Source of the DNA: Symbiodinium microadriaticum
Taxonomy: Eukaryota; Sar; Dinophyceae; Suessiales; Symbiodiniaceae
NCBI GenBank assembly: GCA_001939145.1
Contig: LSRX01001179.1
Coordinates: 88,745-152,744, forward strand
Direction: 5' to 3'
Length of the DNA: 64,000 nucleotides
The notes under the pieces are model-generated. The model was not told where the DNA came from and ran no database searches. It saw only the letters and a list, made by a program, of their open reading frames with translations. The position numbers and the translations under genes are program-made. Of this stretch, positions 1-11,559 are shown piece after piece; position 1 is the stretch's first letter; every line of letters starts with the position of its first letter.

Positions 1-2290
1 GGCGACAAAGGCTTTGCTTCGTGTCTATCGGGCAACAAGAGAGGCGTCAACTGGTCTTTCTTGCAATCTGGTTGATGACGCGCAGCTGTCGAGGTGTTCG
101 CAGCCGTGCCCTTAAAGCACCGGCTCAACTATATGGAGAACCATATGCATTTAATTGGCTTCGAGGCAAAAATCTATTAAACCGATGCATGTCGGAAAAC
201 AGGCTTCAGAGGTATGAACAAGAAGCCGACAAGACCGCCATCACCATTGCGAACTGCTGTACTTGTGGCTAGAAGCACTGGTCAAGGTTCTTGCCGTTTT
301 GCATCCTCGCAAACAGACTACGAATTGTGTAACAGGTCGGCACAAGCAAACTCATGCGAGCATGGCTCCGTTTCTCGCTCGTCTGGGTTCGGTGGCTCGG
401 TCTTTGAACCGGCAAAAACCCAGCATTGCTCAGGCATGCTTGGGAAGATCACAACGTACCTGCGGCGCCACTTCCTCCGCTTGCGATGCTAGCCCGACGA
501 CCCCAACATTCTCTTTACTGTGGAAGCATCGTGATTGGCGAGCACTTTAAGCAAAGTGAAGGACGTTGCCAGAAGGAAATGTAATTCAGTGCAGGATCCG
601 GGGCACACCCAGACCTGGCGCGGACCACAGTCTTACGCGCACCTCGCACGATCCTTATCATGGCGAGTCCCGGTGACCTCGTCCAGGCTGCAGCGCAGAG
701 GACGAAGGCTCGGGCAGTGGAGGTGCGACCACGGCGCACATGGCCAATTTCAAACCTTGTCTGGGCTCTGCCAGCGTCTGTTGGATGTCGCCCTCGTGGT
801 CTCGTTCATGTCGCGGATGACCCGTGGATGAGTCCTTCAGTCAGACGTGCGATGCGCTCATGTCCGTGACCTGAGACGCGAGGGCACCTCCATCGTAGAA
901 CATGCCGCTCATTTTCGTGACCTGAGACCTGTTGCCTGCCGAGATATCCTCCTTGAAGTCCACATCCTGGAACAGCCAAGACATGTCGGTGACCTTGGCG
1001 ACGTTCCACTGCTCCAGCCGTTGGCCTATTGTTCAGCGCCCAGACCAGCTCCCATCTCTTGGGAATTAGTTGCGTGTACGTACAAAATCTGACATACACA
1101 TCGAGGCTATCTTGACTTCACAAGTTGAAAAGACACTGTCAATAAAATCGACCTACAACTTAAAAACTGACATGTTTTCAACGGAACGCGAGAGTTGTCG
1201 CCAGTGCGAGGGGCATGGCCAAAAGTTGTGAGAGAGCTTTGGGGGCGATTTGCATTGCGGCTCCTTGGGGCGGCACCTTGTCAAGACCGCGAAGGTGGGT
1301 AAAGATTTCGATCGAGTTCGCGCCTGCCGCTTTGCGACTCAAGCTCACGGTAGAATCCATGGATGGTCACCCTGCGACGAAAGAATGTCGTCCGGAAAAA
1401 GCTTCGTTGCAATCTGCACAATCAGATGAGTCAAATGGGTCCACGGTAGCTTCGGGGGGACCAGTCGCAGTTGCAGTGTTGGCCCGTCTTTGAGTGCCGT
1501 GAACCGTTTTGCGGCGAGCTTCGAGTGTCTCTCAGCTGGCTCGAACATGTTGCTCCGCGGCTGCCCAACTGACTGTGGACGCGGTCCAAGGCTGCGGGGA
1601 GACAAAGCTTTGCGACTCCGTTGTGGAATCATCTTCTACAGAGCAACGGCCATACATGTCAGGGCCCTGCTTCTTCAGGGCCAAGCTGGTCGTGGCTCCA
1701 TTGCACCCCGTTACAGGCCCTGACGCTGCATCAAGCACATCCTCCTTGTGGACCGTCTGAGCAGCTACGCAAGGCGTGTTGGGATTCTGGAAAGCGACCG
1801 ACAACCGCTGCGCTTGAGGGTCCAATGTGGGCCTCATGACATCTCGCAAAGATGCGCTAGTGAGCCCTCGTAGTGCGAAAACTGCTTGAGGCAGCTGAAC
1901 GTGAGGTTGAGCTTCGGGAGGACCGGAGGGCTTGCCCTTGTCGATCAGGCATAAGCCGAATCAGTCTCACGTCTTCGCCGGGCCATGAACAAGACCTTCT
2001 GAGAGGTCATCAGCTTGCTGTCTGGCTCCACCTGCATGATAGTCATGTCTTGCCAGAACTTCTGGTAGTCAATCCCAGCCACGTGAAACTTCGCACGCCG
2101 CTGGCGTTGCCATTGCACATAATCGTGGGGCAGACCTGCTACGACGAGGATTCGAGCGGCTAAGAAGCCGTGCAGCCAAGAAGAGGAGAAGAGGTTTGTA
2201 GCCTTCGCAACGCTGATTTAGGAACCTTGCCCTTAGTAGGTCTTTCGGTCGGTGGTCTCAGCTCTGTCTTGGACCACTGCCATGGCAAGG
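1..2290. other. Unassigned DNA, no supported gene
   Basis: Only short overlapping frames on both strands, none with a recognisable domain, low-complexity design or conserved motif. No LTR ends, tandem arrays or RNA genes are apparent by eye. It lies downstream of the starch synthase gene on its strand, so it could hold 3' flanking sequence of that gene. Confidence 0.5.
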
Positions 2291-2292
2291 AG

Positions 2293-2375
2293 ACGTTGTA
2301 CAAGCGAGTGAGAGACAGTTGTACAAGCGAGTGAGAGACACAGAGACAGAGAGAGAGAGAGACAGACAGACAGAC

Positions 2376-2435
<60 letters not shown>
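2293..2435. repeat. Short tandem duplication followed by GGCA-type microsatellite
   Basis: A unit of about 22 bp (TTGTACAAGCGAGTGAGAGACA) occurs twice in tandem. It runs into GA and GACA repeats and then about eleven GGCA units ending near 2432. Frames through it give runs of Ala-Cys-Leu-Pro or Arg-Gln-Ala-Gly and are not genes. It sits just past the putative stop codon of the starch synthase gene. Confidence 0.9.
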
Positions 2436-2632
2436 GACAGAGGTACAAACACAAACTTAGTTTGCATCGTTGCAGAGAATCCTCCCAAGTCAAGAATGCA
2501 GCAAAGGAATACTTCCCGGTGTCCTTCAACGGACCGTCGCATGCTCGTAGAGCACGATGTCTATCTGCCGCTCCTTTCGAAAGGGGCTGAAGTGAGCACT
2601 CCGCACTAGTGGCACAATGGGGCTTCTGGGCG

Positions 2633-3263
2633 TCAGTCATACTCGTCCATGGCTTTGGGCCAGTAGTAATCACTTTGCCTCGTGCAGGGTGGGAGCGAAG
2701 TGCAAAGCTGGCCTACGGAGATGAGCTTCGCACATCGCCGTGCGCTGCATCCGACAGAAGTCCTCCCTGCGCTTCAGATTCAGCTCCACAGCCCGGTACA
2801 CGGTCTCCTGCATCCAAACACAACCTCCCAGTACACATCTACATCTCGAGCTCCTGGGCTCTCTCTCTCAGTCGAAGCCTGGGGTTTAGGCGCTTAGGTC
2901 AGGAGCACGTCACCGTGAAAGCGCAAGACCCCCTTGAGTTGTCCTTCAGCGTGTCAGAGCTCAGCGGGCTGACCTTTGCTGCTACCAGGGGCCCACTCCA
3001 CACACGCACATTCCTCTCCACACACGTCTCTTCGCTCTCGCTGAGTCGAGGCAACCGACATGGAAGCCCGTTGCCACCTCAATGCCCTCGGAGATATCCT
3101 TTCGCGTTTTAACAGGAACTCCGAGTCAGCAAGTCCCCTCCCAAAACGCCCAGGCCTAGGCGACCCCCATCCCTGCCCTGCCTTCACGGAGTCGACGAGG
3201 CCTCCGGTGGCATGGACGATGGGCAGCGTCCCGTACCTGAGCTCACACAGTAAAAAAGACACA

Positions 3264-3299
<36 letters not shown>

Positions 3300-6200
3300 C
3301 GAGAAAAAAGAAACCACATCCTCGGTGGTCCAAGTCCAAGAAGCATCTGGGAGTACATCTGAGGGAGGCCGCAGGGCTCGTAGCGGGATGGCATCAGCAG
3401 CAGGTCGCATCCCGCCATCATCTGGTGCCTCAAAGTGGCCAACAAACGCCAAAAGGCCAAGGAAACCCTCGGCCTCTGAGATCTCTGAGGTGCAGACTCC
3501 ACCTTGGGGTCGAAACCTCGTCTTAAGGGAAAGCACCCAGAAGTCACAAAAAAAGAGAGCAAAAGCCTGCTTCCCTCGGCCCCGGCCGACGTACCCGCAG
3601 ATGCGGCCGCGGTGGTTGGTTTCGGCCCATCTCAGTGTCTCCTCACAGAATCTCGATTTCCACCGGCGCGCAAGTGCTTGCGCTGCTGCCGAGGCCGAGG
3701 CAGAGTACTGCCGGTCCCCATTTCCTGCACAGATAGCGAGCGAGCGATTTCAAAGAACGATAGCGAAATCGCTAAGGCCGCTAAGGCATGTTGCGCACCC
3801 ATCATTATCAGCTGCACATGGCCGGTGACGCCGTTGCCGGTGTCCTCAAATAGCTCTGTTAAACGGCAGCTGGCACACTCACAGGTGAATTCGTCTGCCC
3901 AACATCCCACCTGCATTAGCCAGGAGATCATGGACGCGAGCACATCCACACCCTTTTGCCTCGGATGACTGCGACTGAGTCTGCCTGAAATGCTGGGTTC
4001 ATCATGGAGTGCCAGCGTGCCGGATTTAGAACGCGAAGCGGCGGGAACTGAAAGTGCTCGGCTAGGAGCGACTATTACAACACTGGTTCGACATTTCCCG
4101 GCGACACCATAAAGCACGCTTGACGGTTCAGTCGAGGTTGAAACTCACACCAAGTCTCACGGCTCTACAACTACGACCCGCAAGATGTCTGGTGTTCACC
4201 TCCCCGAGCCAGCCACGAACTGAACCGCACAACTTCTCCTCTCCCGTTGCCCCGAGCACAAACCGCCACAGACCGCAAGGCAGACTCGATATCGATTCAC
4301 CCTCCTGCAGCTGCTTCTGCCTTCCCTCAGCACTGAGCCACGGGCCACGTGAGGCGTCCAACGAAGCCAATTAGGCACAACTGGCTCGCTTTGCAGCTGA
4401 AACAGAACTTGGGAGAAGAGCTGGGTCTGCCGTAGGCAGGAACAAGTGCTTAGTTTATTGCCCCGCCTCGGGGTTCTCCTCCAGTCCCAGCGTTCGCTGT
4501 AGCTGCACCTCGCTCGAAGATGGGATGAAGGAGGGGCATATGGCTTGGACTCAGTATACGCAGGCGGCATGCAGTAAACAGCAGACAACAGACGCAAGCA
4601 CCCTTTGCAGAACCCTTATTCTCGGGGCTTCCGGCTTTGTTCGCTTGCTTTCCCTCCTCAAAGTCCTCGACGCTGAAGTTGACGAACTGGGCGGGGCGAA
4701 GGCTCTTTGAGGTGCTTGGGGCTGGGCTGCTCCTGGAGCCAAGCAACGATGTCTGGATCCACCGCCGGATCCCAACCTCAGGCTGGGAGTACGATCTCAC
4801 CCTGTGGGGCTAAGGTCATGCTCTCACCTGGGGGAGGGGGAAGCTGACACGTGTTGTACTGCTCCACAGACCCGGGGGGGAGTGTCAAGTCGCGCGGATG
4901 GGCGAGAAGCGGGAGCATGCGGGTGTCCTCCATACCAAGCAAAGAGGCAAACGAGCAAGCAGCCTATGCAGTCTCTTCTGGGAGCCCGCCCAACTCCGGT
5001 CTGGGTCCGACCTCGGCGACCTCCCTTGGGTCTGTGGGGTTGGGTCCTGCTAGGGCGGCAGGGATGCTCTGGTGGCCGTATGCACAAGGGATGGACAAGA
5101 AGAACGATCGCGTGTGGCTTGGGATGTTGATCATGCTGGGGGTACGGATCTGCTGTGAACTTGTCGGGAATGCATTCCTTCCGTGAACCCGTTGACATTG
5201 TTCATGGTTTCTATTATGGAACATGGGATTGCGAGACTTTGCCACATCAGAGGATCTGTACTTCGAGCGCCAAGTGAACCGCGGCTGCACCGCGTTGCGA
5301 ACTTTTCCAAAATCGAACCCGGAAGCATTCCCGGGCTTTTGTTCGTTCTGCCTCAGGTCCAGACAGTCATCGATGCCATTCAGGATTCCCGCCAGCCGCA
5401 AGGATGCGGCTTTCGCTGAAACGAAATCCTGGCAGTGGTGGGCGCGCATCCCTCTGTGACTCTGTCTTCGGTGTCTCCTGCAGGTTGAAGCCCCCGTGCG
5501 GCGTTTGGATCTCTTTCGAATAGTTGGGCGACACCGTCAGCACCCGGTCTGCGCCTCAAACGGAAGGAGAGACGCCAGGAGCCATGGCAGCTATGGCTGC
5601 TGAGAGCCAGGCAGATGAGTGCTCCTGAGGACGAAACTTACGCAAAGCTGTCTGTGTCAACATGCCCTTGCCTTTAGACAGGTTGATGCAGTTGCCACGC
5701 ACCAGGTCTCCAGCTGCCTGCATTGCGTGCAGTGCACAGTGCTATCGATGTCTGCCCAGCCCCAACCAGACGAGGTATTTCCTTGAGATACAATTGCTGC
5801 TACGTTTGCAAGCTCCCGAATGGCTTTCGTCTCCTGGCGATGCACTTGTCTTGTACAGCGACAAGAAGTCACGATGTAGTCTTTACCTATGCTGACAAAC
5901 TGTCTCTCGCCTCTTTGACAAGGCACACCAACCGGAGCAGAAACCTGCCTTGAGCACATTCGCAGGATGGATGCGGCAAACGAACGGAAAAAGACAGGAA
6001 AGGGAAGCCAGAAAGAAGACCAATTATTCGCAGGATGGATGCGGCAAACGAACGGAAAAGACAGGAAAGGGAAGCCAGAAAGAAGACCAATTTGGATGTT
6101 CAGTCGAAAAGTTTCGACCACGCTTGTATACAGACGACTGGCTTCCCAAGGTGTGGACGCTGCTTTATATTTGGTTTTGCAGGTGGACGGCCCTTGCAGT

Positions 6201-9200
6201 CCCAGTCCTTCGTGCGAGTCCTGGAGAGTGCTGGTCTAGATGATGGCATAAGAAGCGATGAAAAAGGCGGAGACCGACCGGCGGAGACTCTGACTCGCGG
6301 GAGGCCGCGCCGAAGCGCGCAGCGCTGCGGAGCGCCTCTTCGGACTTCTGCCTTTTTTCTCTGGCGCGATTTACACCGGGATGCTTCCTTGGCGAACACG
6401 TCACAGAAGGACTGAGGACGACGCAGCCGGCACAAAGGCTCTGGTTTCAGAAGAAGAGTAAACACTCGAAAGTGTCTTTAATCCAGACAGAAGTCAATGA
6501 AATTTCTGTGGTCTTTCCAGGAAACGAGCTTCGAAACAATCAAATCACATGTGTGTGAGAGGAGGGTGCGGCGGAACACACCTCACAACATCAACGTAGG
6601 AGTCTCGCAGCTGTGGTTTTCGGTGGTGCTTTCGATGCAGGGTTTTGCATTTTCGTGGAGTGCATGGCGGGCTTTGAATCATTCGCTTGCTTTCAGTTTC
6701 TCTGCAGCCTTGTCGTCGATGCCGAAGAACCTGCAAGCATCGCAGCCATGGTACCTTAAAGCTTCACCGGTTTCCGGCCACTCTCCAGTGCGGCGCAACA
6801 TTCATGGCGCACTGGCCCTGGTAGCCCATGTTGTGGATGACATAGATGCATCTCGCCTGTGCTGCCAGAACGTTTTCCAAGACTGCGTCCCAAAAGGCAC
6901 TGGCCTGGGAGTAGCAGTTGTGCCGTCTATACTTGTAGCACAGGTAGAGAGGGACCTGAGCTGGACGAGGGCATCCACAAAAGCAGCGCAACGCCCTCGC
7001 CAAGGCTTGCGCGAGTCCTGCCTGCCAGTCGTTGGCGAGGAAGATCACCTGTGTTTAAAAGCTTGGGCAGCAAAGGGTCCAAGCGCCCAGTCTCGCCCTG
7101 GCCTTGTCACCATATTTGCCCTGCCTGTTGATATCCAGAATCAGTGGTGCCTGCGAAACGCTTGACATGAAGAGCTTCTCAGAGCAGGTTGTTGGCCTCC
7201 ATGGCAGCGAGACAGAGCAAAGTGAAGCGATGGAGGTTGTCCTAGGCTGCTGTCAGACATTTTGGGAACATGAAGCAACATGAAGGATAGTTGCTTCCGA
7301 CAAAATGTAATAACAGAATCGGACATGATTCTGGATACTCGCGGCCGTCGTTGTCGTTGTAGAGCCCGCCCTCTCTTTGAATGCCGGACCCCTCAATGAA
7401 CAAGAAGTCGGTCCCCTTGCCCTGCCAGCATCATACTCTAAGAGACTCCCCGGACGGTGTTGAATGATGCATCTTGCTGCTGATGCAGGCCTCTTCGTAA
7501 TCCTTGCGCAAGTGCCAGTACTTGACGTTCTCCTTCACCCAAGCAGAAGCTCATGCAAAGAAAAAGCCAGGGCCCAGCATATCAATACGAAGACCAAGCA
7601 AGCTGATGTCGATGTTTTATACTGCTGGGCTAGAACTGAACTAGGCAACAGCAATTTACATGGGAAGCAAGGAAGGACATCGAAGAGCGTGCATAGTGGG
7701 TGGGACCTGAACTGTCTTCAGTAGACTGCACCTTGTAGGGAGAATGCGCTCGGGAAGCTGCTACCAGCTTTACACGAAAGTAAAAGCACCATCGCTTGAA
7801 AATCCTTTGACGAGCAAGATCTCTGCCCAACTTCGAGAGTACAGCCCGTCATGCGGCAGCAGCACAAGTTCTCCCATCGCCAGGGCAGTAACAAGAACTC
7901 TCTGCCCGGCCCACACCTGTAACTCTTCTCGTGTGCAATCGATTTAGGCTGCTCTGAGCAGCCCTTCAAAGTTCGATAGAACTTGATGACCACGCTGGCC
8001 CCAAGAATGGCATGATGAAAGGCGCAAGCTACCTCGGTCCTGCCTGCATAAGCTTGCAAAAGCAAGTTCAACCATGCAGCCTCTCCTCGGTGTCATTGAC
8101 CCGAACTCGGGTCTCGCCGACGTAGGAAATCCCTTCAAAGTGCTTGTACTTCGGGGAAACCACCATGGTCCGATGACCGTTCCTCTCCGAAAGCTGCGCT
8201 TGCCAGTTACAAGGCCAATGTTAGTCGTTACTGCCTCGCTTCGGACAACCAAAAGAGACAATCAAGTGAAAGGGACGGGGCACTCCAAAAGTGGCAAATA
8301 ATTACGACTCGCTCCCTTTCAATGGCGGAGCCTTGCAAACTCGAAGGCATAGGAAGCTGCCACCATGCCAAGACCTCCCGTCCTGGGCTGGCCCAGGACT
8401 CACGGAGACTCTGAGACAGTCTGAAGGGCCGAGCATCTTGGAGTATGGTGCCACCTCACTGGTCACAACAACGACGGGGACGCCGAGATTGTATGGGTCG
8501 TAGTGCGACTGCGCAGTCTTCTTCCCCTTTCGATGCTCGGCTTTGGTTTCTGGATCAGCCACGGTTGCCAAAGCTGAGAAACTCCTCAGCCAAAAACCAG
8601 ACTTTGGTTGACTGCTCGAGAGCAGGGCTCTATCAACCTTATGCACACTACTTAACAAAACAGAGACGACTCCGCTTCTTCGGGCAGGCGGCGTGATGTG
8701 CTTCAGCGAAACGCCTCGCGTTTCCGGCTCTTCTGGCACCCGGAGTGGCTCCTCCGTCTCGTCCTCTAAGGGCGTCTGGGTAATCACCGTGTCCGGCTCT
8801 TTGAGGGGCTCTTCAGCCTCTTCAGGCGTCCCCTGCGTTTCTTCCTGGGTCTCTTGAGGCGTCTCTTGAGGCGTCTCTTGAGGCTCCTGAGCGAGCTCTG
8901 GGGCTTCTGGAGCCTCTTCCGCCTGAGAAGCCTCCGCTTCTTTGGCCTCGGCGCTGCCGCCGCTGCCGCTCTTCTCCGCTTCTTTGGCATCTTCTTTGGC
9001 TTCAGCTTGGGCTTCAGCTTGGGCTCCGGCTCCCGGAGTCGCCGAGGCGGCCTGAGGCTCGGAGGCATCCAAGGCCATGAGGCTCTGTGAGAAGTTCCTC
9101 CTGCGCATCTCGCGATTGTCTAAAGTGACGGCCAAAGGGCACGTCGAAGTAACCTCCGCAGCGGCTTTGTCGACTCCGCTCTCTGCCATTTTCAAAAGAA

Positions 9201-9666
9201 TCTCTTCCTTCTCCTGCTTTTGAACGGCTCGATCCTTTTCCTCTGCTTTCTCTGGCTCCTTTAAGGTCGTGGAGGATGCCGGGCCTAGGCTAGACACTTC
9301 CGCCGAAGCTTTCTCCCAGTCCGAGGCGGCCAGAAGTACTTCGTCCGCAACGGGACAAACGCGGTAGTTGCCCTGGAAGTTTTGCCACTGGACCTGGCCC
9401 TCTCGGTTTTCCTTCTGCACCACGAACTTATACTCCACATTGTAGCCCACAGGGAGCGGGACAGGCTTCACGGTCTGCCACTTTGGGAAGAGCTCCGCCG
9501 AGGTCTGTAAAGGCAGGGCCATAGTCGTCTTCCAGGCGCCCAGCGCCTCGTGGCCTCCAACCACGAAGACCGCCTCCCCCGGCCGCGTCTGCGAGCAGCG
9601 GACCTCGAAGACCACGGAGGACAGCGGGGAGGTCAAGGAAGAGCCTCCACCTTCGTAGCCCGCCAT
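2633..9666 (-). CDS. Starch synthase, GT5 family, with N-terminal CBM20 starch-binding module (multi-exon gene)
   Basis: Predicted to transfer glucose from a nucleotide sugar to alpha-1,4-glucan. The ATG at 9666 opens a CBM20-type domain, then an acidic Glu/Ala/Pro linker, then the GT5 start [14 protein letters not shown]. Blocks of the GT5 fold follow in correct order down the minus strand: [113 protein letters not shown] and [20 protein letters not shown]. They are separated by non-coding DNA, so the gene has many introns. The end at 2633 (stop after WPKAMDEYD) is tentative. The TGGLADVV block after APYSK and part of the middle were not located, so exons are missing from my model or the gene is damaged. 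Family assignment is firm; exon edges are approximate. Confidence 0.85.
3181..3420 (-). CDS. Starch synthase C-terminal catalytic exons (PSRYEPCGL and TGGLVDSVK)
   Basis: Two blocks in different frames. About 3340-3420 encodes [19 protein letters not shown], the nucleotide-sugar binding signature of the GT5 C-lobe. About 3181-3242 encodes [20 protein letters not shown], the next conserved stretch. In the family these are almost contiguous, so the roughly 100 bp between them, containing a TC microsatellite, is read as an intron. The EPCGL Glu expected for catalysis is present. Confidence 0.85.
3266..3296. repeat. TC dinucleotide microsatellite
   Basis: An uninterrupted TC run of about 30 bp lies inside the presumed intron between the last two recognised catalytic exons of the starch synthase gene. 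Confidence 0.9.
3803..3967 (-). CDS. Starch synthase exons ([11 protein letters not shown] and VQLIMMG)
   Basis: 3912-3967 encodes [17 protein letters not shown], the GT5 C-lobe loop usually written as RL-x-QKG, and ends CAG followed by GTGGG, a plausible 5' splice site. 3803-3832 encodes GHVQLIMMG, the following beta strand. The family has them in this order at short distance. Confidence 0.75.
4630..4774 (-). CDS. Starch synthase exons ([10 protein letters not shown] and [14 protein letters not shown])
   Basis: 4715-4774 encodes [13 protein letters not shown], the stretch that follows the NGID motif in GT5 enzymes. 4630-4697 in another frame encodes [18 protein letters not shown], matching the conserved GK-x-NK region. 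An AG precedes the second block, consistent with a short intron between them. Confidence 0.75.
5366..5420 (-). CDS. Starch synthase exon with GILNGIDD
   Basis: Encodes [11 protein letters not shown], the GT5 motif just before the interdomain hinge. It fits directly upstream of the WDPAVDP block near 4.77 kb; the 0.6 kb between them is read as intron. Confidence 0.7.
5960..6095. repeat. Tandem duplication of about 68 bp
   Basis: Two adjacent copies starting CGCAGGATGGATGCGGCAAA, 68 and about 67 bp long, differ only by one A in a homopolymer and at the ends. It lies in an intronic stretch of the starch synthase gene and looks recent. Confidence 0.9.
6679..6733 (-). CDS. Starch synthase exon ([13 protein letters not shown])
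   Basis: Preceded by TTGCAG, a good 3' splice site, and encodes [18 protein letters not shown] match this only loosely to the region after HNMGYQGQ in GT5 enzymes, so it is weaker than the neighbouring blocks. Confidence 0.45.
6795..7048 (-). CDS. Starch synthase exons ([27 protein letters not shown])
   Basis: Three blocks in order: 7008-7048 [11 protein letters not shown] (the family's NDWH-x-x-L loop), 6902-6958 [18 protein letters not shown], and 6795-6870 [15 protein letters not shown] (the family's HN-x-x-YQG motif). One frame stays open across all three, but the sequence between the blocks does not look like GT5, so small introns are likely. Confidence 0.8.
7182..7229 (-). CDS. Starch synthase exon ([16 protein letters not shown])
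   Basis: Encodes [16 protein letters not shown], corresponding to the RF-x-x-x-x-x-AALE helix that precedes the NDWH loop in GT5. Its position between the upstream DFLFIE block and the NDWQ block is as expected. Confidence 0.75.
7328..7540 (-). CDS. Starch synthase exons ([11 protein letters not shown] and [11 protein letters not shown])
   Basis: 7470-7540 encodes [20 protein letters not shown], and 7328-7421 encodes [10 protein letters not shown] through [11 protein letters not shown]. The second is the GT5 strand and loop usually read as DYVFIDHP followed by the YGD-x-DN region. The typical DHP is replaced by EGS. An intron of about 50 bp seems to lie between the blocks. Confidence 0.7.
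8073..8199 (-). CDS. Starch synthase exon ([12 protein letters not shown])
   Basis: Encodes [18 protein letters not shown], then [20 protein letters not shown]. This is the GT5 N-lobe segment that follows the ADP-glucose binding K-x-GGL loop. The loop-containing segment itself was not found between this block and the first exon, so a short exon may be missed or lost. Confidence 0.8.
8437..9666 (-). CDS. Starch synthase first exon: CBM20 domain, acidic linker, GT5 start
   Basis: The ATG at 9666 starts [14 protein letters not shown]. Residues about 17-110 form a CBM20-like beta-sandwich with the expected [13 protein letters not shown] loop (starch-binding Trp) and an NVEYKFVV strand. A linker rich in Glu, Ala, Pro, Gln and Thr (about residues 200-310) is low complexity. 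Near residue 400 the frame enters GT5 at [16 protein letters not shown]. After AAG at 8437 the frame leaves the family, so the exon ends about there. No signal peptide is obvious at the N terminus, which fits cytosolic starch synthesis. Confidence 0.85.
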
Positions 9667-10261
9667 TCCGGCACCAAATTAACAAGTCAGATTTGGCATT
9701 GAGGGTTCTGCTTCTTCAACGGAAGAGGTGGGTTGCTTCCTGCTCTTCTTTTTGGAAGGCAGAACAGGAGTCTATCTGCTTGTCCGTCTTTTTCTCTAAA
9801 CGAAGATACCTTGCGCTTATCAGCTGCCATTGCCTAGCTGCTCGAAGTGGATGATGTTATCCTTCGCTTTTACAAGCTGTCTTGAGCATACTCGTGTCTG
9901 ACAGAATTCCACAGTGTGGTCCACTCTCTAAGACTCTACACGACACCTCCACAGGCTTGACGCCTTAGCCGGAGCTTCTGCACCGGCCTTTGAGAACTCC
10001 CCAAAATGCGCGAAGGCTCGCCGAGCCTGTTTTAGACCTGTTTGTCCTTTTTTTTCGGCCAGTCTTTTCTCCTTTGGAGACCCTTGGCCGCCCAAGCCTG
10101 AGCTCTCGAAGCCCTTTTGCTCAGAGGAAGGTGAGACACGATGCGAACATAACCTTAAGTCGAAGCGGAGCTCGAGAAATGCCAGGCCAAACGGACCACT
10201 CGCATGCCGTCTTCTGAGACAAGCACGAGACCAAATCCACCTGCGTACGACGAAATAAATA
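9667..10261. other. Upstream region of the starch synthase gene
   Basis: No coding support. This is the likely promoter and 5' leader of the starch synthase gene on the minus strand. No TATA-like box or spliced-leader acceptor was identified with confidence. Confidence 0.4.
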
Positions 10262-10708
10262 AATAAGCATATATCTATATATATATATACATGAATATAT
10301 ACATACATGCATACGTACACATGTGTATGTATGCGTATATGTACATGTATATGTATATGTATATGTATATGTCTGTATGTCTATATGTGCATATGTATAT
10401 ATGTAAATGTGTATATATGTATATATGTAAATGTGTATATATGTATCCATGTATATATGTGCATATGTACATATGTACATATGTATATATGTGTATGTGT
10501 GTATATGTATGTGTGTACGTATGTATGTACGTACGTACGTACGTACGTACGTACGTACGTAGCTTGTATGTATGTATGTATGTATGTATGTATGCATGTA
10601 TGCATGTATGCATGTATGCATGTATGCATGTATGCATGTATGCATGCATGTATGTATGCATGCATGCATGCATGCATGCATGCATGCATGTATGTATGTA
10701 TGTATATG
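10262..10708. repeat. TATG/TACG/TGCA microsatellite, about 450 bp
   Basis: Alternating purine-pyrimidine tract with changing units: TATATG, GTATATATGTAA, an ACGT run near 10520-10560, TATG near 10567-10590, and GCATGTAT then GCAT near 10590-10690. Frames through it give endless Met-Tyr-Val-Cys or His-Thr-Tyr-Ile and are not genes. It abuts the 5' side of the LINE. Confidence 0.95.
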
Positions 10709-10773
10709 TAAGTGTCTCGGCCCAGAACGTGTGCCCCCTTTCTGCTCTTTCGCATGGTGTCTCGTTGGGCGCA

Positions 10774-11559
10774 ATGGTGCGTTCTGTCGCTTCTCCCTCG
10801 TCTTCTGACTCTGACATGCTGCAGTCCAGCCTGGACACCCACTCCGAGACAGGGTCTCAGGAGGCAGCAAGGATCGATGCAGATGAACAAGAGGCTTTGC
10901 GGCGCAGAGGAAACTTCAAGATCTGGTATAGGCGTAGGCTCACCATCATCATCTTTGAGCTGGCTTTGGAAAAAGCGTTCCAACAGGAGTGCAGCAGCTC
11001 ACGGCAAGTGGCAGGAAAACTCAGTTCCTTCAGACGAAGATGTCAGGGACATGACACGGAGGGTATCATGTACCTTGCCCTGCCCCAACTCAACAGCGAA
11101 GTTGGTGCCAGTGCGCGTAGAGACTACGAGCTTTTGCAAAGCCTTTATGAGGCCCCGATGCCACCCAACGATGAGACGTGGATCTACTCGGCCATGGTTG
11201 GCCGACACCAGGACCCGGGACGGCAACAAGTGGAACACCGCTTACAGTTATTGTTGCTCCGCTCCCTTGGGGCCCGCCTTCAGACAGCCACTCCTGAGTT
11301 TCTGTACAGAGCGCTCCTCAACGCCAGTGGCGGGCTGTACCGCGATTTCCTATGGGTGGTTTGGCCGCTGCTTACCGATGAGGACAGGCGAGACTTCCAA
11401 CAATGGTACTACAGTGGCTCGGACGAGCCGCCAGCGAGACCAACGGACGAGACGGCGGCCCTCCGAATGGCCGTGGAAGAGCATGAATCTGACTCGCCTG
11501 AACCCGCTCGAGGATCACGTGACCCGGCCCCGGGATCAGGTGCCGCGACAAACAGGTGA
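10774..11559 (+). CDS. LINE ORF1-like protein, unknown fold
   Basis: ATG at 10774 (MVRSVASPSSSDSD) follows the microsatellite; 261 residues. The N-terminal 45 residues are Ser/Asp/Glu rich. The middle is basic and helical (FKIWYRRRLTIIIFELALEKAF), and a Trp-rich block (FLWVVWPLLTDEDRRDFQQWYY) precedes an acidic, Pro-rich tail. I recognise no RRM, zinc knuckle or other domain. Its role as ORF1 is inferred only from its position before the endonuclease-type frame. It overlaps or abuts the next frame, as in many two-ORF LINEs. Confidence 0.4.
   Translation: MVRSVASPSSSDSDMLQSSLDTHSETGSQEAARIDADEQEALRRRGNFKIWYRRRLTIIIFELALEKAFQQECSSSRQVAGKLSSFRRRCQGHDTEGIMYLALPQLNSEVGASARRDYELLQSLYEAPMPPNDETWIYSAMVGRHQDPGRQQVEHRLQLLLLRSLGARLQTATPEFLYRALLNASGGLYRDFLWVVWPLLTDEDRRDFQQWYYSGSDEPPARPTDETAALRMAVEEHESDSPEPARGSRDPAPGSGAATNR

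Noticed and set aside
8784-9090. Frames of repeated Lys-Arg-Pro or Leu-Arg-Phe
   Set aside because: Alternate-frame readings of the Glu/Ala-rich linker of the starch synthase first exon.
10275-10870. Frames rich in His-Thr-Tyr-Ile or Met-Tyr-Val-Cys
   Set aside because: Microsatellite translations, both strands open at once.
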